Assembly: GCA_019279435.1 (NCBI GenBank)
Contig: JAAALK010000286.1
Span: 19,549,931 to 19,613,930, forward strand
DNA: 64,000 bases
Source of the DNA: Zizania palustris
Lineage: Eukaryota; Streptophyta; Magnoliopsida; Poales; Poaceae
Direction: 5' to 3'
Both the position numbers and the translations under genes were made by a program. The notes under the pieces were generated by a model. That model was not told the origin of the DNA and made no database searches. It worked only from the letters and a program-made list of their open reading frames with translations. This document shows, in pieces, positions 1 to 12,375 of the stretch. Numbering within the stretch: position 1 is the first letter of the stretch; the number at the start of each line of letters is the position of its first letter.

Positions 1-1025
1 GTTGTGCGTCTCCGTGCAGGTGACCGTCCCCAGTTATAGAGCTGGCCCCACGCCGAAGAACTCAGCCCACTCACAGGAGTCCAAGCCAACAGCGAAGCGC
101 CAAGCAGCTGCCCTTTCCGATGAAAGCCATGTGCATGGCTGGTGCTGCCGAGCGCCGCTCCACGCGCAGGCCTCACTGCACTCCACTGAAGGCAAGTGTC
201 GTGCGGTAGCCACCTCCTGTGCATTGTCCTTGCGTGACGTCGGGGGAATACAAACACCGGAGCTCCACATAGAGAAATGGAGTCCAGGCCGAGAGAAACC
301 CAGCGATGGTACTGTGGCGGTGGCAATTTCAGTAGGAAGAAGGGCTAACAAATAAAGTGTGAAATCTGATTTAAAATTTCTAATGAGTTAAGAAACCCTA
401 GGGGGGAATGGACCCTATTTATAGGTAGCCCAATAAATCAGGAAAAACCCAATATACCCTTATGATTTTTTACAGACACTGAAATAAACTTAAAAGACTA
501 AAATGCCCTTAGGATTTTTACAGACTCGACTAATAAAAACTATCGGCCTAAAAGGAAAAAGAGTAAAAACCTAACTAAAGGTAGCTTGTCCTGATGCGGA
601 GCTTTCGTAGCAGCTACGACTTCGCTTCAGGACTATCGGATCCCATATGAACGGTCTGGATAGATACGTCGATTTTATGCCGAAACCGACAAAGTGTCCA
701 ATGTCTTCGTACCGAGTACCCGAATTGGGCCGGCCCGATTCCGCAGCTCCCTCAGCCCATCAATCGCTCGTTGCCCATTTACTTGGGTCAAACCCGGTCA
801 ACAGACTAGCGGATCCCCTGCTGTTCCTGGCCGATGTACTCGGATTGGGCCGGCCTGACTCCGCGTCCCCTCTGCTCGGCAGTCGCTCGCCGCCCGTGTA
901 CCTGAGTTACACACGGCCCAAAACACGGCAAGTCTCATCTCCTCTTTGTCTCTCTTTTACTTCCATTGACAATCACTCATCACTTCCGGAGCCATGAGGC
1001 CCATGATCTTCAACATGGCACCTCA
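1..1025 (-). repeat. 3' LTR of left Sirevirus-like copia element, cut by window start
   Basis: Read on the minus strand the repeat begins TGAGGTGCC at 1025, directly after a purine tract (CGGGGGGCGAT), and runs off the window. It is homologous along its whole visible length to the plus-strand LTR at 57571-58590, and more distantly to the LTRs of copia A (34234) and H (25676), which begin TGAGGAGCC. A TATA box lies on the minus strand at 415-424 (CTATAAATAG). Two imperfect copies of a block containing GGCCCAATCCGGGTAC-like sequence lie in U3. The apparent reading frames across 2-355 on both strands are LTR sequence, not genes. Confidence 0.9.
415..424 (-). promoter_or_regulatory. TATA box of copia LTR
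   Basis: CTATAAATAG on the minus strand, at the position equivalent to the TATA boxes in the related LTRs at 26241, 34823 and 44069. It would drive transcription leftward, out of the window. Confidence 0.6.
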
Positions 1026-2415
1026 ATCGCCCCCCGATGAGTGCATTGTCAACACCCTCTTCATCAACTCTTAGAGCTTATAAACACATGTGGAAACACG
1101 AAAAGAAAACACAAGAAGAATAGGAAGAAGTAAATAAAATAAAAGGTTTAACCTTTATGACCAAAAGCCAAACAAAAGCCAAAAAACGGTCATTATGGTT
1201 AAACAGAAAACAAAACATAAACGAGTGCAATCTCTGAATTATCAACAAGGATATCTAAAGAGTAAGAGAAAAAGAGACTAAAACTCTCCCTGAAATAAAT
1301 GCCAGAGAAAGCCAAAACTCCCGCTAAACTCTTCTAAAAGATCAAGTAACTCAAAATTTCTCCCCCTTGTTGACAATTGAACTCATCAAGTGAGACTAAA
1401 TGCACTCAAAAGAGACTTAGATTCAAACTCCCCCAAGAATGCAGCTTCCCCTCAAAATATGCAATGAATGCAACTAGAGTGCAAGTGGAGTATAAAAATC
1501 ATGCTTCTCAAATATGATCGACTGCAATTACAACATCTAGCAAGTATAGTAGAAAATACTATCTAAGACACATGGCATGATCAGTGCAATAGATGATATC
1601 CAAAGAAAGTCATTAGCACACATTTTTAGATTTTTGCAAATAAAAGCATCACCAATTTTCTAGTCGACAAGCAAGGTAAAACATGAGATGCAAAGGCTAG
1701 CTGATATCTACGAAGATAAGCATTGTCCATAATAAAGAGCTTCAATAAACTTGTTATCTTTTTAATTTTCAGGTTTTTTCTTTTCCTTTTTCTTTTTTGT
1801 CAGGGTTATTTGCATGTCAACCTTATGCTAACCGACCATGTCATGCCTAGGCTAGAATAGGACCATCAAAAGCATAAGACATTGGTCTTGGCATACATTA
1901 CAATGTCCTAGTTCATATCAAAGTGCTATGGTAAGCAATCCAGAACAATGCAATGCGACACATCAAACCCACCTGGATCTTTTCAATTAAGCATAAAAGA
2001 CATGTATTTTTCATTTTTCTATTTTTTATCATTTTATAGCATATTTTCCATGTTAAAGCATATAGATGTCCAAGTTGCATATCTGCATCTAAGTAAGGAA
2101 TTAGTTACTAGGCATGTAAGAGATAGCAAAAGCATTCAGCCTACACATGCTAGTTACCAGAAGCAATGGTGATCATTTTTCAATTTTAAAGCATAAAAGC
2201 CATGCATATGATAGATATCAGATATATCATGTGAACTGAAACAAGCATGATCATCGATAGGTATTCAAAAGCATATACAAACAAGTATGAGTAAAGAAGG
2301 TGAAACATATAACAGAAGCAAGCTCAAAGTGTGATATATGAATATGCAGGATATGAACTCACACGAAAAGACTCAATAAAAGAGTAAAGAAGAATGAAAA
2401 GACTCAAAAAATATC
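1026..2415 (-). other. 3' untranslated region of left copia element, with polypurine tracts
   Basis: No coding sequence. It lies between the pol stop (2416) and the 3' LTR. Read on the minus strand it carries several AGGGGGAG-like purine tracts, the last next to the LTR, as is typical of Sireviruses. The block 1801-1985 is clearly homologous to the 3' UTRs of copia A (42605-42798) and element C (21576-21760), including the TTACCATAGCACTTTG segment and the GGTTAGCATAAGGTTGACAT segment. Confidence 0.8.
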
Positions 2416-5400
2416 CTAAAAAGGATACACAACTCCCAAATCCCCTCGCAAGTGCTCAAATGTAGACTGATCTAGGGTTTGGTGAGAATGTCAGCCAACT
2501 GATGATGAGTATCAACATGAATAAGGTCAATGACACCTTTCTCATATTGATCCCTCAGAAAGTGAAAGCGCACATCAATATGTTTGGTTTTTGAATGAAG
2601 ACATGAGTTTTTCCCTACACTAATCGCACTGGTGCTATCACAAAACAAAGGTACTCAGGCAGGGAAAGACAACTCAAAATCATTCAAAGTGGAAATCATC
2701 CAAACCAACTGTGAGCAACAGCTAGCAGCAGCTACATACTCAGCCTCAGTAGTGGAAAGCACGACTCCAGATTGCTTATGCCAGGACCAAGAAACAAGCG
2801 AAGAACTGATAAACTGGTAAGTACCAGAAGTCGACTTGCGATCCAGCCGACACCCACCAAAATCACCGTCAGAAAAGCCAGATAACTCAAGAGATGATGA
2901 TGCTGAATAGTAAAGACCAAGATTAGGCGCATAGGTAAGGTACCTGAAAATGCGCTTGACAGCCTGTCGATGAGATGCGCGTGGTGAAGACTGGAAGCGC
3001 GCGCACAATCCCACGGTGAACTAAATGTGCAGTCTCATCGCCGTCAAGTACAACAGCGATCTGATTATCCCTCGATAATCTCTCTCATTGACCTTGACAT
3101 TGCTCTCGTCCTTGTCAAAACCTCCAGATGTACCCATGGGGGTCATCTTAGGCTTTAGCTCTCCACCGAAGTCGAACTTCTTCAGCATGTCCCACATGTA
3201 CTTGCTCTAGTGGATGAAAATATTGTCCTTGGTCTGCTTGATCTAGAGCCCTAAGAAGTACTTAGGCTCACCCATGAGGCTCATCTCGAACTCGTTGTGC
3301 ATCTTCTCAGAAAACTTGGACACAAGATCATTAGTAGAACCACCAAAAATAATGTCATCTACGTAAATATGAGCAATCAAGAAATCAATGCCAACTCTGA
3401 GCAAGAAAAGAGTTTTGTCCACAGAACCCATCACAAAGCTGCTCCCCAATAAAAAATGCTTTAAACGATCATACCAAGCCCTCGGGGCTTGCTTCAGACC
3501 ACATAAAGCTTTCTACAACTTGAAAACATGTCGATGAAACTTAGGGTTTTCAAAACTGGGGGCTGCCTAACATAGACCTCCTCCTCTATGTACCCATTTA
3601 GAAAAGCACTCTTGACATCCATTTGAAAAAGCTTAAAACCTTTAGAAGCAGCGAATGCCAAAAGTATGCGAATAGACTCAAGACGGGTAACGGGGGCGAA
3701 AGTCTCCTTAAAACCAATACCCTCCTTTTAGCAAAAACCCTGGGCAACTAATCAAGCTTTGTTGTGCACCACAACCCCATCTTTACCTTGCTTGTTCTTA
3801 AACACCCACTTGGTGCCTATGGGATTGCAACCTGGTGACAGCTCAATTAGTGTCCAAACCCGATTGCGAACAAAATTTTCAAGCTCTTCTTGTATGACGT
3901 TTATCTACTTTGCATTAGATAAAGCGTGAGCAACATCTCTAGGCTCAAAGGTGGCAACAAAAGCAGACTCAGCAAACACAGCGAGTGAACAAGCCTAAGA
4001 ACGCAAAGATCTTGTGGTGAGATCGCCGATGATGAGCTATGAGGGATGATCACGCTGAACTTCTCGGGATCCTAGGTGATTAGATATCACCTCACCAGAG
4101 TCAGCAGCTTGCACCTCTGGACTTGACTGAGGGGGCTCGATCGAAGTGGAAGTAGTAATCAGAGGTCCGCCCTCATCCTCAGTCGAAGTCTTAGAAGGTG
4201 TGGGGTCTGCAGGCTGTGCAGAAGACCCACCCTCATCAATAGTAGGAGTCTCATCATCTTCTTCGAAGATGGACTCTCCAAGCTCATTATCACCAGAAAT
4301 CTCAAAAGAAGGAGTAAGCGAAGGCATGGACTCATCAAAAGAAACCTCGCAAGTCTCGACAAGCTGCTGGAAGTCGAGGTTCCAAACACGAAAGCCTCGA
4401 GAATGCAAAGCGTAACCAAGAAAAACTCCATCCTAGCAACAAGACTCAAACTTGTCCAAATGCCCTCCCTTCTTGAGTACAAAGCACTTGCAGCCAAACA
4501 TTCGCAAGTGGCTCACCTTGGGCTGTCTGCCAAACCGCAACTCGTATGATGTCTTACCTACGTAAGCTCTAAGAAAGATGCGGTTGGCAAGATAGCAAGG
4601 TGTGTTCATAGCTTCAGCCCAAAAATGCATAGGAGTCCTATGCTCATCGAGCATCATCCTGGCCATCTCGACCAACGTGCAGTTCTTTCGTCCCACAACG
4701 CCGTTCTGTGGGGGAGTGTAAGGAGCAGAAAACTACTGCTCAAGACCCTGATCACTACAGAATCTGACGAACTGAGAATTCTTGAACTTAGAATCATTGT
4801 TGGAGCGAATTGCTCGCAAACGACCATTGTTCTCATTCTTCGTTTTCAGGATCATATCATGAACAAACTGAAAAGCCTCATCCTTAGACTCCAGAAAGAA
4901 AACCCACAAGAATCGAGAAAAATCGTCAACAATCTCAAGTGCATACCACTTCCCACCGACTGAACGCACCCGACCTGTACCAACAGTGTCCATGTGTAAT
5001 AGCTCTCCGGGGTATGAAGTCATCACCTGAGTCACTACTGCATGAGAAGCAGCAACCATCTTCCCATGATGACAGGGATGGCAAACTAGATCCTTCTCCA
5101 TCTTAAGCTTGGGCAATCCTCGGATGAGGTTCATAGAGCTCAACCTGACTAGCAAATCAAAGCTCAAATGACCTAACCTCCTATGCCACCTCCAGAGCTT
5201 AGAAGAGTATCCAGTGATCAAACAGCGAGAAGGGCCAAAAGAACTAGAGAAATCATTCTGAAAAAACTTACCGAAGGGTAAGATCTGGCAAACAAAAGAT
5301 CCTCTAGAATCAACAATAGAAGACATGCCCTTCTTAAAACGAACCTCTAAATCCTCCTCAAGAAGTTGCGAAACAGAGACCAAATTAAAACCTAAGTTTC

Positions 5401-5605
5401 CAACCAAAGCAACATTCTTCAAAGAGAAATGCTCAGAGATTTGAATTGAACCAATGCCATGTACCTTCCCTTGACCATTGTTCCCAATTGTGATGTACTC
5501 CTTGGAGCTCGGGGAAATGAGGATGGAGAACCATCTGCGATGTCCCATCATGTGGCGAGAGCATCCTGAATCCATGATCCATACATCCTCCAGGCCTCGA
5601 TCCTA
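2416..5605 (-). pseudogene. pol: Ty1/copia pol pseudogene (protease, integrase, RT, RNase H)
   Basis: Collinear with the intact pol of copia A (38971-42165) but broken by many stops and frameshifts. Visible pieces on the minus strand are: protease start MDSGCSRHM at 5575; GAG-pre-integrase HRRLGHLSFDLL; integrase core with HMDTVG; RT with YVDDIIFG near 3360; and RNase H with DRKSTSG and TEAEYVAAA (2655-3014). The stop TAG is at 2416-2418. Lesions I can name are a Gln-to-stop at 4733-4735 and a Trp-to-stop at 4433-4435. The second integrase aspartate region reads RSNNDSKF instead of RSDNGSEF, so a catalytic Asp is lost. Most changes look like C-to-T transitions, as expected for silenced, methylated repeats. 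It is certainly non-functional. Confidence 0.93.
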
Positions 5606-7640
5606 CAAAATCAATGGTCATAAGAGGGAGCAAACGGTCCAACACTAGGTTTAGCAAAAGATCTAAACCAGTGTCGAACCATCTGCTCAAAAGAAGGAAA
5701 GCAGAAAGAATCATAAGAGTCTGGACCAAAACATGGCTCAAAGCGCGGTCCTCTGTTCTTCCTAAAGTCATGGCCACGAGGTCCAAAGCCATATCTAGAA
5801 CGACCTGGAGCACTGCCGGAGTGAAAACCACCCTCCGGAGCATGGGCATGAAAGTCGTCTCCTCTACCACCACCTACACGACGTGGCCTGGCCTCTAGCC
5901 TCTCTCCATGTCGAGGGACTCTCTATCTACCACCCTACTGGTAGAACTGCTCCTGCCCACCTAGAGCTCTCTTTGCTCTCTCAACTCGCTTCCTCCTGAA
6001 GAAGAACTCCGCAAGATGCCCATCTCTCTGACAAAACTCACAGTGATAGGTAGGCTTCATGGGATGTGGTTGAGGCTTGGGTTTCTTAGGCTTGGTGGTG
6101 TTGGGTGTTGACTCTTTGGTGTGAGAGGGTCTAGGTGGAGAGTTAAGAGAAGTGTGGAGGTTCTTGGGCTTCGTGATCTAGATAGGCTTCTTGGGTTGAG
6201 CTTTAGGTTGTTCTTGGAACACTCCATCCTTGGGCTGACAAGCCTGAAAAGACTCAGTGGAGTGAGTCTTGGGATATCTCTGCTATGGAGTCATCTTACT
6301 CCACTGCAATGCACGACTCAAGGCACTCTCAAAGTCAGCCTTGGTGTAGGTGTAACCTACTCCAAACCCATCCCGCCTCTTGAACTGTTGGATCATCATG
6401 CCGAGCTGTGGCTCTCTAGCACTCACCCAACTCAGGATATGACGGAGGTAAGAGTTCTTGTTCTAAGCATCAGCTAGCTCCTCTCTAAAGGAAGCTAGCA
6501 CCTCCACCTGAGACAAGCAGATCTCACACTCTCCGTCAACTTGGACAGAGTTCAAAGCTTTCAGCTTGATCAGTTCCAACCTCATAGACAAGCTGTTCTC
6601 ACAGACAGTGGGTGGAACTAACAATGTCTTGAGCTCAAGCTTAGTCTTCTCTAGCTCAGCTCTGACTCTCTCTAACTCGCCCAACTGCTTATCACTCTTG
6701 GCTCTCAGCTCAGCTAAAACAACTAAATGGGATGGGCAGTCTCTATAGGGCACGACGACAGTGGCATGAGTATCTTTCAGCTCCAGCTGAGCGCTCTCAA
6801 GCTCAGTGGCCAAAGGATCTCTCTCATTAACCCTTTATGTGTACCTGGACTTCAGAGTCGTCACATCACACAACTACACTTCACAGTTAGGGCACTCACT
6901 GCTCTCACCTAAGCAAGGGAAAGAAGATAGACTCTCAATCTTGCCATTGGTTATGGCAAGCTCACTCTCAAGCTCATCTATCATATTCTTAGCCCCTCTA
7001 AGCAGTTTCTCCCGATATTTTAACTCCTGATGGTTCTCTTCAAGTAATTCAACGACTTCTTATTCATAGGAACATACCTTCTCGTCATCGTCATCAGAGT
7101 TGTTGGCGGTGCGAGTGGCTCTTCGGCTTGTCCCCGAAGGAAATGAAATAGAGGCCCGCTGGATCATCCTTGTCCTTCCCCTTCTTGATCACGATCTCCT
7201 CATCGCTTGAGCTTGATGAAGAGGAAGTTGATGATGATCTCTTGGAGTATCTTCTCTCCATCTTGGCGAAGAAGGCCTTGTCTCGCTTCTTGTTCTCATG
7301 CAGCTAGTCCTTCAGGGCGTTTCAAAAGAACCTCGCCTTGGGCATGCCCTTTGTGAAGGTGGAGCTGTCGTGCTTGTTGGAGTCGTAGGAGCCACTGTCG
7401 GCGCCCTTCTTGTGTGTGTTCCACTTGGGGTAGTCGGCGATGACATGACTTGGATCACCACACTCAAAACAGCCATGTTTCGTGCCATGTCGTTAGAACA
7501 TCCTCTTGTCATAGACACGACGAACCTGGCTATTGAAAAGACACAAGTCATCATCTCCTTGCAAATCCAATTGTTCCTTAGTGATAGACATCAAAGAGGA
7601 CAACGCACAGCTCAGAGAAGCAGAATCAACAGAATACTTC
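5606..7640 (-). pseudogene. gag: Ty1/copia gag pseudogene, N-terminal part missing
   Basis: Homologous to residues ~245-919 of the copia A gag. It shows the LMSIT..QL....DDDLCLF block (7493-7640), a first zinc knuckle CFECGDPSHVIADY whose last Cys is Tyr, an acidic/Ser-rich linker, the coiled-coil stretch (6463-6813) and a second knuckle CEFCQRDGHLAEFF whose last Cys is Phe. Many stops and frameshifts break it. Homology to gag stops near 7640. Upstream sequence is T-rich LTR/leader-like DNA of a different type, so about 245 N-terminal residues, the gag start and the PBS are gone. Confidence 0.85.
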
Positions 7641-8439
7641 AGAACTACTCTCTTGAGAAGAACATCAAGTTCTGACCAAAACATTGATGAGAAGAACCAA
7701 AAACAGGCAATCAAAATTTGTGAATATCAGAAATAAGACCAAACTGAACTTGGACACAAATTGATTCAGTTTCAGAGATCAAAGATTTGAATCTCAATGC
7801 TAATTACTGCATATTCAAAAGAATCTGAATAGTATTGTGATCACAACAGAACAGAACTTCAGATAGCAAGTATTAACAACAACTGAAGACAAACTACTGA
7901 AAATGAAAAGAGTTTTTCAGTAAACAAAAATTATGAACTAAACCCAAGCAGAAAGATCATGCAGCAAATCAGAACTAAATCATATTCAGTATATTCACCA
8001 AATTAGTGCAACCATTTTCTCAAACAACCCAAAACAGGATGATCAATCAAACGGAATCTACAAGATTATCTTCAAATAAACAACTATGTCAACTACACAC
8101 TTAACAACCATCCAAAACTCTATAACAGAACTGAACCAAAAGCTCTATCACAAAATCGTGCTATTCCATGGGCCTAGAACTAGAATCAGAATCATCCACA
8201 TGAAGCTAACATGAGGAACTAACTACAAATTCTTCAGAAATTAGAAAATACCTGACTATCGCTGCTCAGATTTCTCTTCTGAATCTCCCTAGCAAAGCTT
8301 CTCACGATGTAGCGTATCCAGGGAACTTAGCTGAAGCACTACAGTGTTGCCAAAACTCTGTTGCGAATTAGATGGTTTCACGGAAGAAACTATAGCAAAT
8401 CAAAACTCCCCGTTACGAACAATGTTTTCTCTCAGTTTT
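7641..8439 (-). repeat. LTR/leader segment of a C'-type copia element, interrupted by a LINE
   Basis: No coding. Read on the minus strand it is T-rich, intron-like DNA of the same style as the downstream half of the 3.35 kb LTR at 15332-18677, including a splice-donor-like CAG|GTATTT near 8250. It continues the LTR at 14741-15329 across the LINE insertion. At its low end it is fused to the interior of gag near 7640. Confidence 0.6.
8425..8439. repeat. Target-site duplication of LINE (left copy)
   Basis: TTTTCTCTCAGTTTT, identical to 14741-14755 at the other end of the LINE. The A/T-rich 15-bp duplication is typical of target-primed reverse transcription. Confidence 0.85.
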
Positions 8440-8707
8440 TTGGAGAAATAGGCATGGCTCGCTATGCCCCGCTTTATTAGAAAGCAAAAATAGACACATC
8501 AAGTTCTGGGGTTACCAGATTACAAAAGAAACCAGCACACCCAACCTGAAAGAAACCAACGTAGCAAGGCCTCACCACACAGGCAAGGGCAACCACAGAT
8601 CCTGACCACCAAAAGTGAACCAGAGTCTTAACCCAAAACAACAAATAAAGACATAGCCAGGAAAACAGAAGACCATCGCTAACAAGCCACCAAGAAGAAT
8701 CACTGCT

Positions 8708-11700
8708 TCATCCGATGAACCACCTTCTTGCCGGCTCTCCCTTTGACATCTCCCTGATTAGAGCAAGGAGCAATCCCGAGCATCTTGAACTTTCCCCCGC
8801 CTGTCGAGCCGATGCTAAGCTCTTCCACTGAGACATAAAGCAAGACAATTTGTATGGAATAGTCAAAACATTGAGTGGTAAAGAATCGTTGAAAACGAAA
8901 TCATTTCGAGTAAGCCAAATCGCCCAAAAAACAGCCGCAAAGATGCTGAACAGAGTGATCTTTTTTTTTTCATATCAAGCCGGCCGTCAACTACCGAAAA
9001 CAGATCCTGAACGCTAACGGGAAGTTTAACCCACCCCAAAGCCTCCTTGACAAAACACCAAGTAAATTGAGAAATAGCGCACTGAAACAAGAGGTGATCA
9101 ACCGTCTCAAGCTGATTGCAAATTTTGCAGCTCGGGTCCCCGACCCAATTCTTTTTCCGCAACTGATCTCCCGCCTGAATTCTACCCCTGAGGGCTAACC
9201 ACAAGAAGTATTTGACCTTCAACGGGGCAACACACTTCCAAACAAGATTCATGTCAGTCGAAACCTCTCCCCTAAATGAAAGCCAGTTGTAAAAGGACTT
9301 AACCGAGAACCCCCCCTTGCCCAAACACCACCTAATTGTGTCTGGGGCTAACCCAATATGTACCCTGGAACAGACATCTCGCAACCTAAGCCAAAGATTA
9401 TATTCATCACGAGTCAGCGTTCTCCTGAATTGAGGGCACCACCCAGCATCACACACATCCTTAACTATGATGTTAGGATCCAAGCAAATCTCAAAGAGTT
9501 GAAAAAACTGAACTTTCAAAGGCAAATCCCCTGCCCACACATCCTTCCAGAACAAGGTATTCCTACCATCTCCCACCACCATGGTACGGTGTTTTTGAAC
9601 CCAAAACCTGAATTTCATCACGCTATTCCAAAAGTAAGACCCCTTTTCACGTTTTGATCAAAAATACTCCCATAACAGTCATATTTTTTCCTTAATAAGT
9701 CAAAACAAGCCCCCTTCTGACCGTTAGCAAGATTAAAGAGCCATTTTGCCAACAAAGCAATGTTCATCATTTTTGTATCTGTGAAGCCCAGACCACCAAA
9801 ATTCTTAGGTAAACATAAGGTATTCCAGTTGACCATGTGAAACTTCCTTTTATCAGACAGACCTTCCCAAAAGAAATTGCACCTAACACGATTAAGCTGA
9901 TGATGAATACTATCCGGCAGCAAGAAAATGCCCATCGAATACAGCGGGATACTACTAAGACAAGAATTGATTAAAACCATTCTGCCACCGTAGGACAAAT
10001 AACCACACTTCCAAGACGAAAGTCTCTTTTCAACCTTCTTTATCAAGCTCCCAAAATCAGCCCTAGTAGGCCTAGCACAGCTGATAGGTAGACCCAAATA
10101 CGAGATGGGGAAAGAACCCACTTTACAATTCCAACCATCAGCAGCATATTGGGTCTCTTCGTTCGACAACCCAATAGAATATAGCTCACTTTTTTGATAA
10201 TTAACTTTCAGACCTGACATTTCCTCAAAACAATAGAGTAAGAACTTGGTCGTGACCAGATTTTGATCCGTAAACTCCATCAACAAAATAGTGTCGTCTG
10301 CGTATTAAAGGTGTGAAATCCCCCCTGAACCAAATGAGGCATCAACCCCGTCAGGAAACCTTTCTCCTTGGCCCGAGTTAATAATTCAGAAAGAGCATCT
10401 GCCACGAGATTAAACAACAAGGGTGACAGTGGATCACCTTGTCTAACTCCCCTGTAAGTCCTGAAGAAACCCCCTACTTGACCATTTATATTAATGGCAA
10501 CCCTGCCACCTGACACCACATTTTTTATCCAGGTCACCCAATTTTGATGGAACCCTTTTCTTTCGAGCACCTCCAACAGAAAATCCCATCTGACCATATC
10601 ATACGCCTTCTCAAAGTCTAATTTTAGCACAGTGCATTTCTGCCCGTCAGAGCGGACTTCGTGTAAAACCTCATGCAACACCACCACACCCTCCAAAATA
10701 TTGCGACCAGGAATAAAAGCAGACTGGTTAGGGTTTATGATCTTACCGACTATTTTAGACAATCTCTGACTCAACACTCTAGTAATAATTTTGTAACACA
10801 CGTTCAGAAGACAGATCGACCGAAATTGCTTTATAGTGCAAGCCTCCCGAACTTTAGGTAACAAGATAATCTCCCCAAAATTAATTCTCCCCATATCCAG
10901 CTTATTATTGAAAAGATCATCAAGCATTTCTTTTATTAACCCTCGGAAGTTACCCCAAAACTTTTTAAAGAAACCCACCGAGAAGCCATCCGGGCCCGGG
11001 GCCGTATTAACTTTAACCCCCTTAAATGCCTCATCCAGCTCGCTAAAGGTGAATCGCTTAATAAGATCAGTGTTTTCTTCCCCACTAACCCGGTATCTTT
11101 CCCTCCAACAGTCCTTAGAAAGGTGAACATCCCCCGGAGGACCAGACCCAAACAAACCTTTATAGTAATGATAAATATGTTGATGGAGCTCCTCGTCACC
11201 CTGAATTACAGTCCCCTCATTCTCAAGGAAAAGAATAGCAGCTTTTTTCTTACGCCCACTAGCAATTTTGTGGAAATAACTACTATTCGCATCTCCCTGA
11301 GTTAGCCATTGCTGGCCACTCCTCCTCTGCCAATAAATCGCTTCTTTTTGATAAATCTCAGCAATCTGATGGTCATAACTATGTCTACTAATCCACTCAT
11401 CTTCAGATAACCCAATCGAATAAGCTTTCTCCTCCAGTTCAGCAACTTTTTTTTGCAACTCATGTTTCTCTCTGTTCTAATCCTTCCTCTCATTGTTGGA
11501 CCAACCTCTAATCTTCCGTCTCAAGAACTGCCCCTGCCATTTCCAGAAATCAAGAATACTTTTCTGGCCCCGCGGAGGCCAGATGGAGACAACCCAAGAA
11601 CAAAACTCCTCAGACTCAAGCAAAGTGTTGTTGAATTTGAACGAAGCATTCCTACCGAAAACCTTCCTGTCCATGTCTACCACCAGAGGGCTGTGGTCCG

Positions 11701-12366
11701 AACCCACCTTAGGCAGAACTACCACCGAAGCTAATGGAAAAAGGGGAGCCCAATCTTTAGTCGTAAGAACTCTATCCAAAACCTCCCTAGTCGGGTTAGC
11801 CTGATTATTAGACCACGTGAATTTACACCCAGTACGAACCATCTCTTCTAACTCAAGATTATTAATAAACTCATTAAAAGCATCAACCCATCGCCAATGA
11901 ATCACCCCTTTACTTTTCTCATCAGGAAACCTAATCAATTTAAGTCCCCGCCCATAATAATGGGGACATTACTACCACCCACCTTGACAGAAAGCTCATT
12001 CAGAAAAACGTTTTTATCATCATCCACCACAGGGCCATAGACATTAATCATCTCCCATCGAACCCCACTCAACTTAGCCTCAACCACCAAACTAATAAAA
12101 AATCTGCCCAAGTCCACATGAATGACGTCAACCAGATCAATGTTCACCCCACATAATAACCCCCTTGAATGTCCCTCAGCAGGTTTGGTAAGCCAGAAAA
12201 AGTTCCGTTTACTACAAAAGCTATCCAACTCTCGAGAAGTAAAATTATCCCTCAGCGTTTCTTGTAAGCAAATAAACTCAAATTGGTATTTTATAACCAG
12301 ATCCACCAACTGCCTTCGTCTGCCTGCATTTCCCAGACCCCGAACATTCCAAAAAAGCATTTTCAT
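8708..12366 (-). pseudogene. LINE ORF2: apurinic-type endonuclease, reverse transcriptase, zf-RVT
   Basis: It starts MKMLFWNVRGLG at 12366, the usual start of plant L1 endonucleases. The endonuclease continues through a GGDLN motif and GSDHSPL (to ~11700). The RT has NTAPGPDGF, QFRSICLLN, QSAFIPGR and GVRQGDPLSP (10280-11200), then YADDTILL near 10290 after a frame change. The C-terminal zinc region has CKICNQLETVDHLLFQC (near 9110). The frame changes near 11936, near 11460, at 10280-10300 and near 9620. A last shift lies in the A-run at about 8962-8973 (minus strand), after which FWAIWLTRNDFVFND and a tail run to a TGA at 8708-8710. All catalytic motifs are recognisable, so decay is recent or mild. 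Confidence 0.92.
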
Positions 12367-12375
12367 GTTAACTTC

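Noticed and set aside
2..355. Overlapping reading frames on both strands that look like small proteins
   Set aside because: The same sequence recurs as LTR at 58235-58593 with frame differences; it is the R/U5 of a copia LTR.
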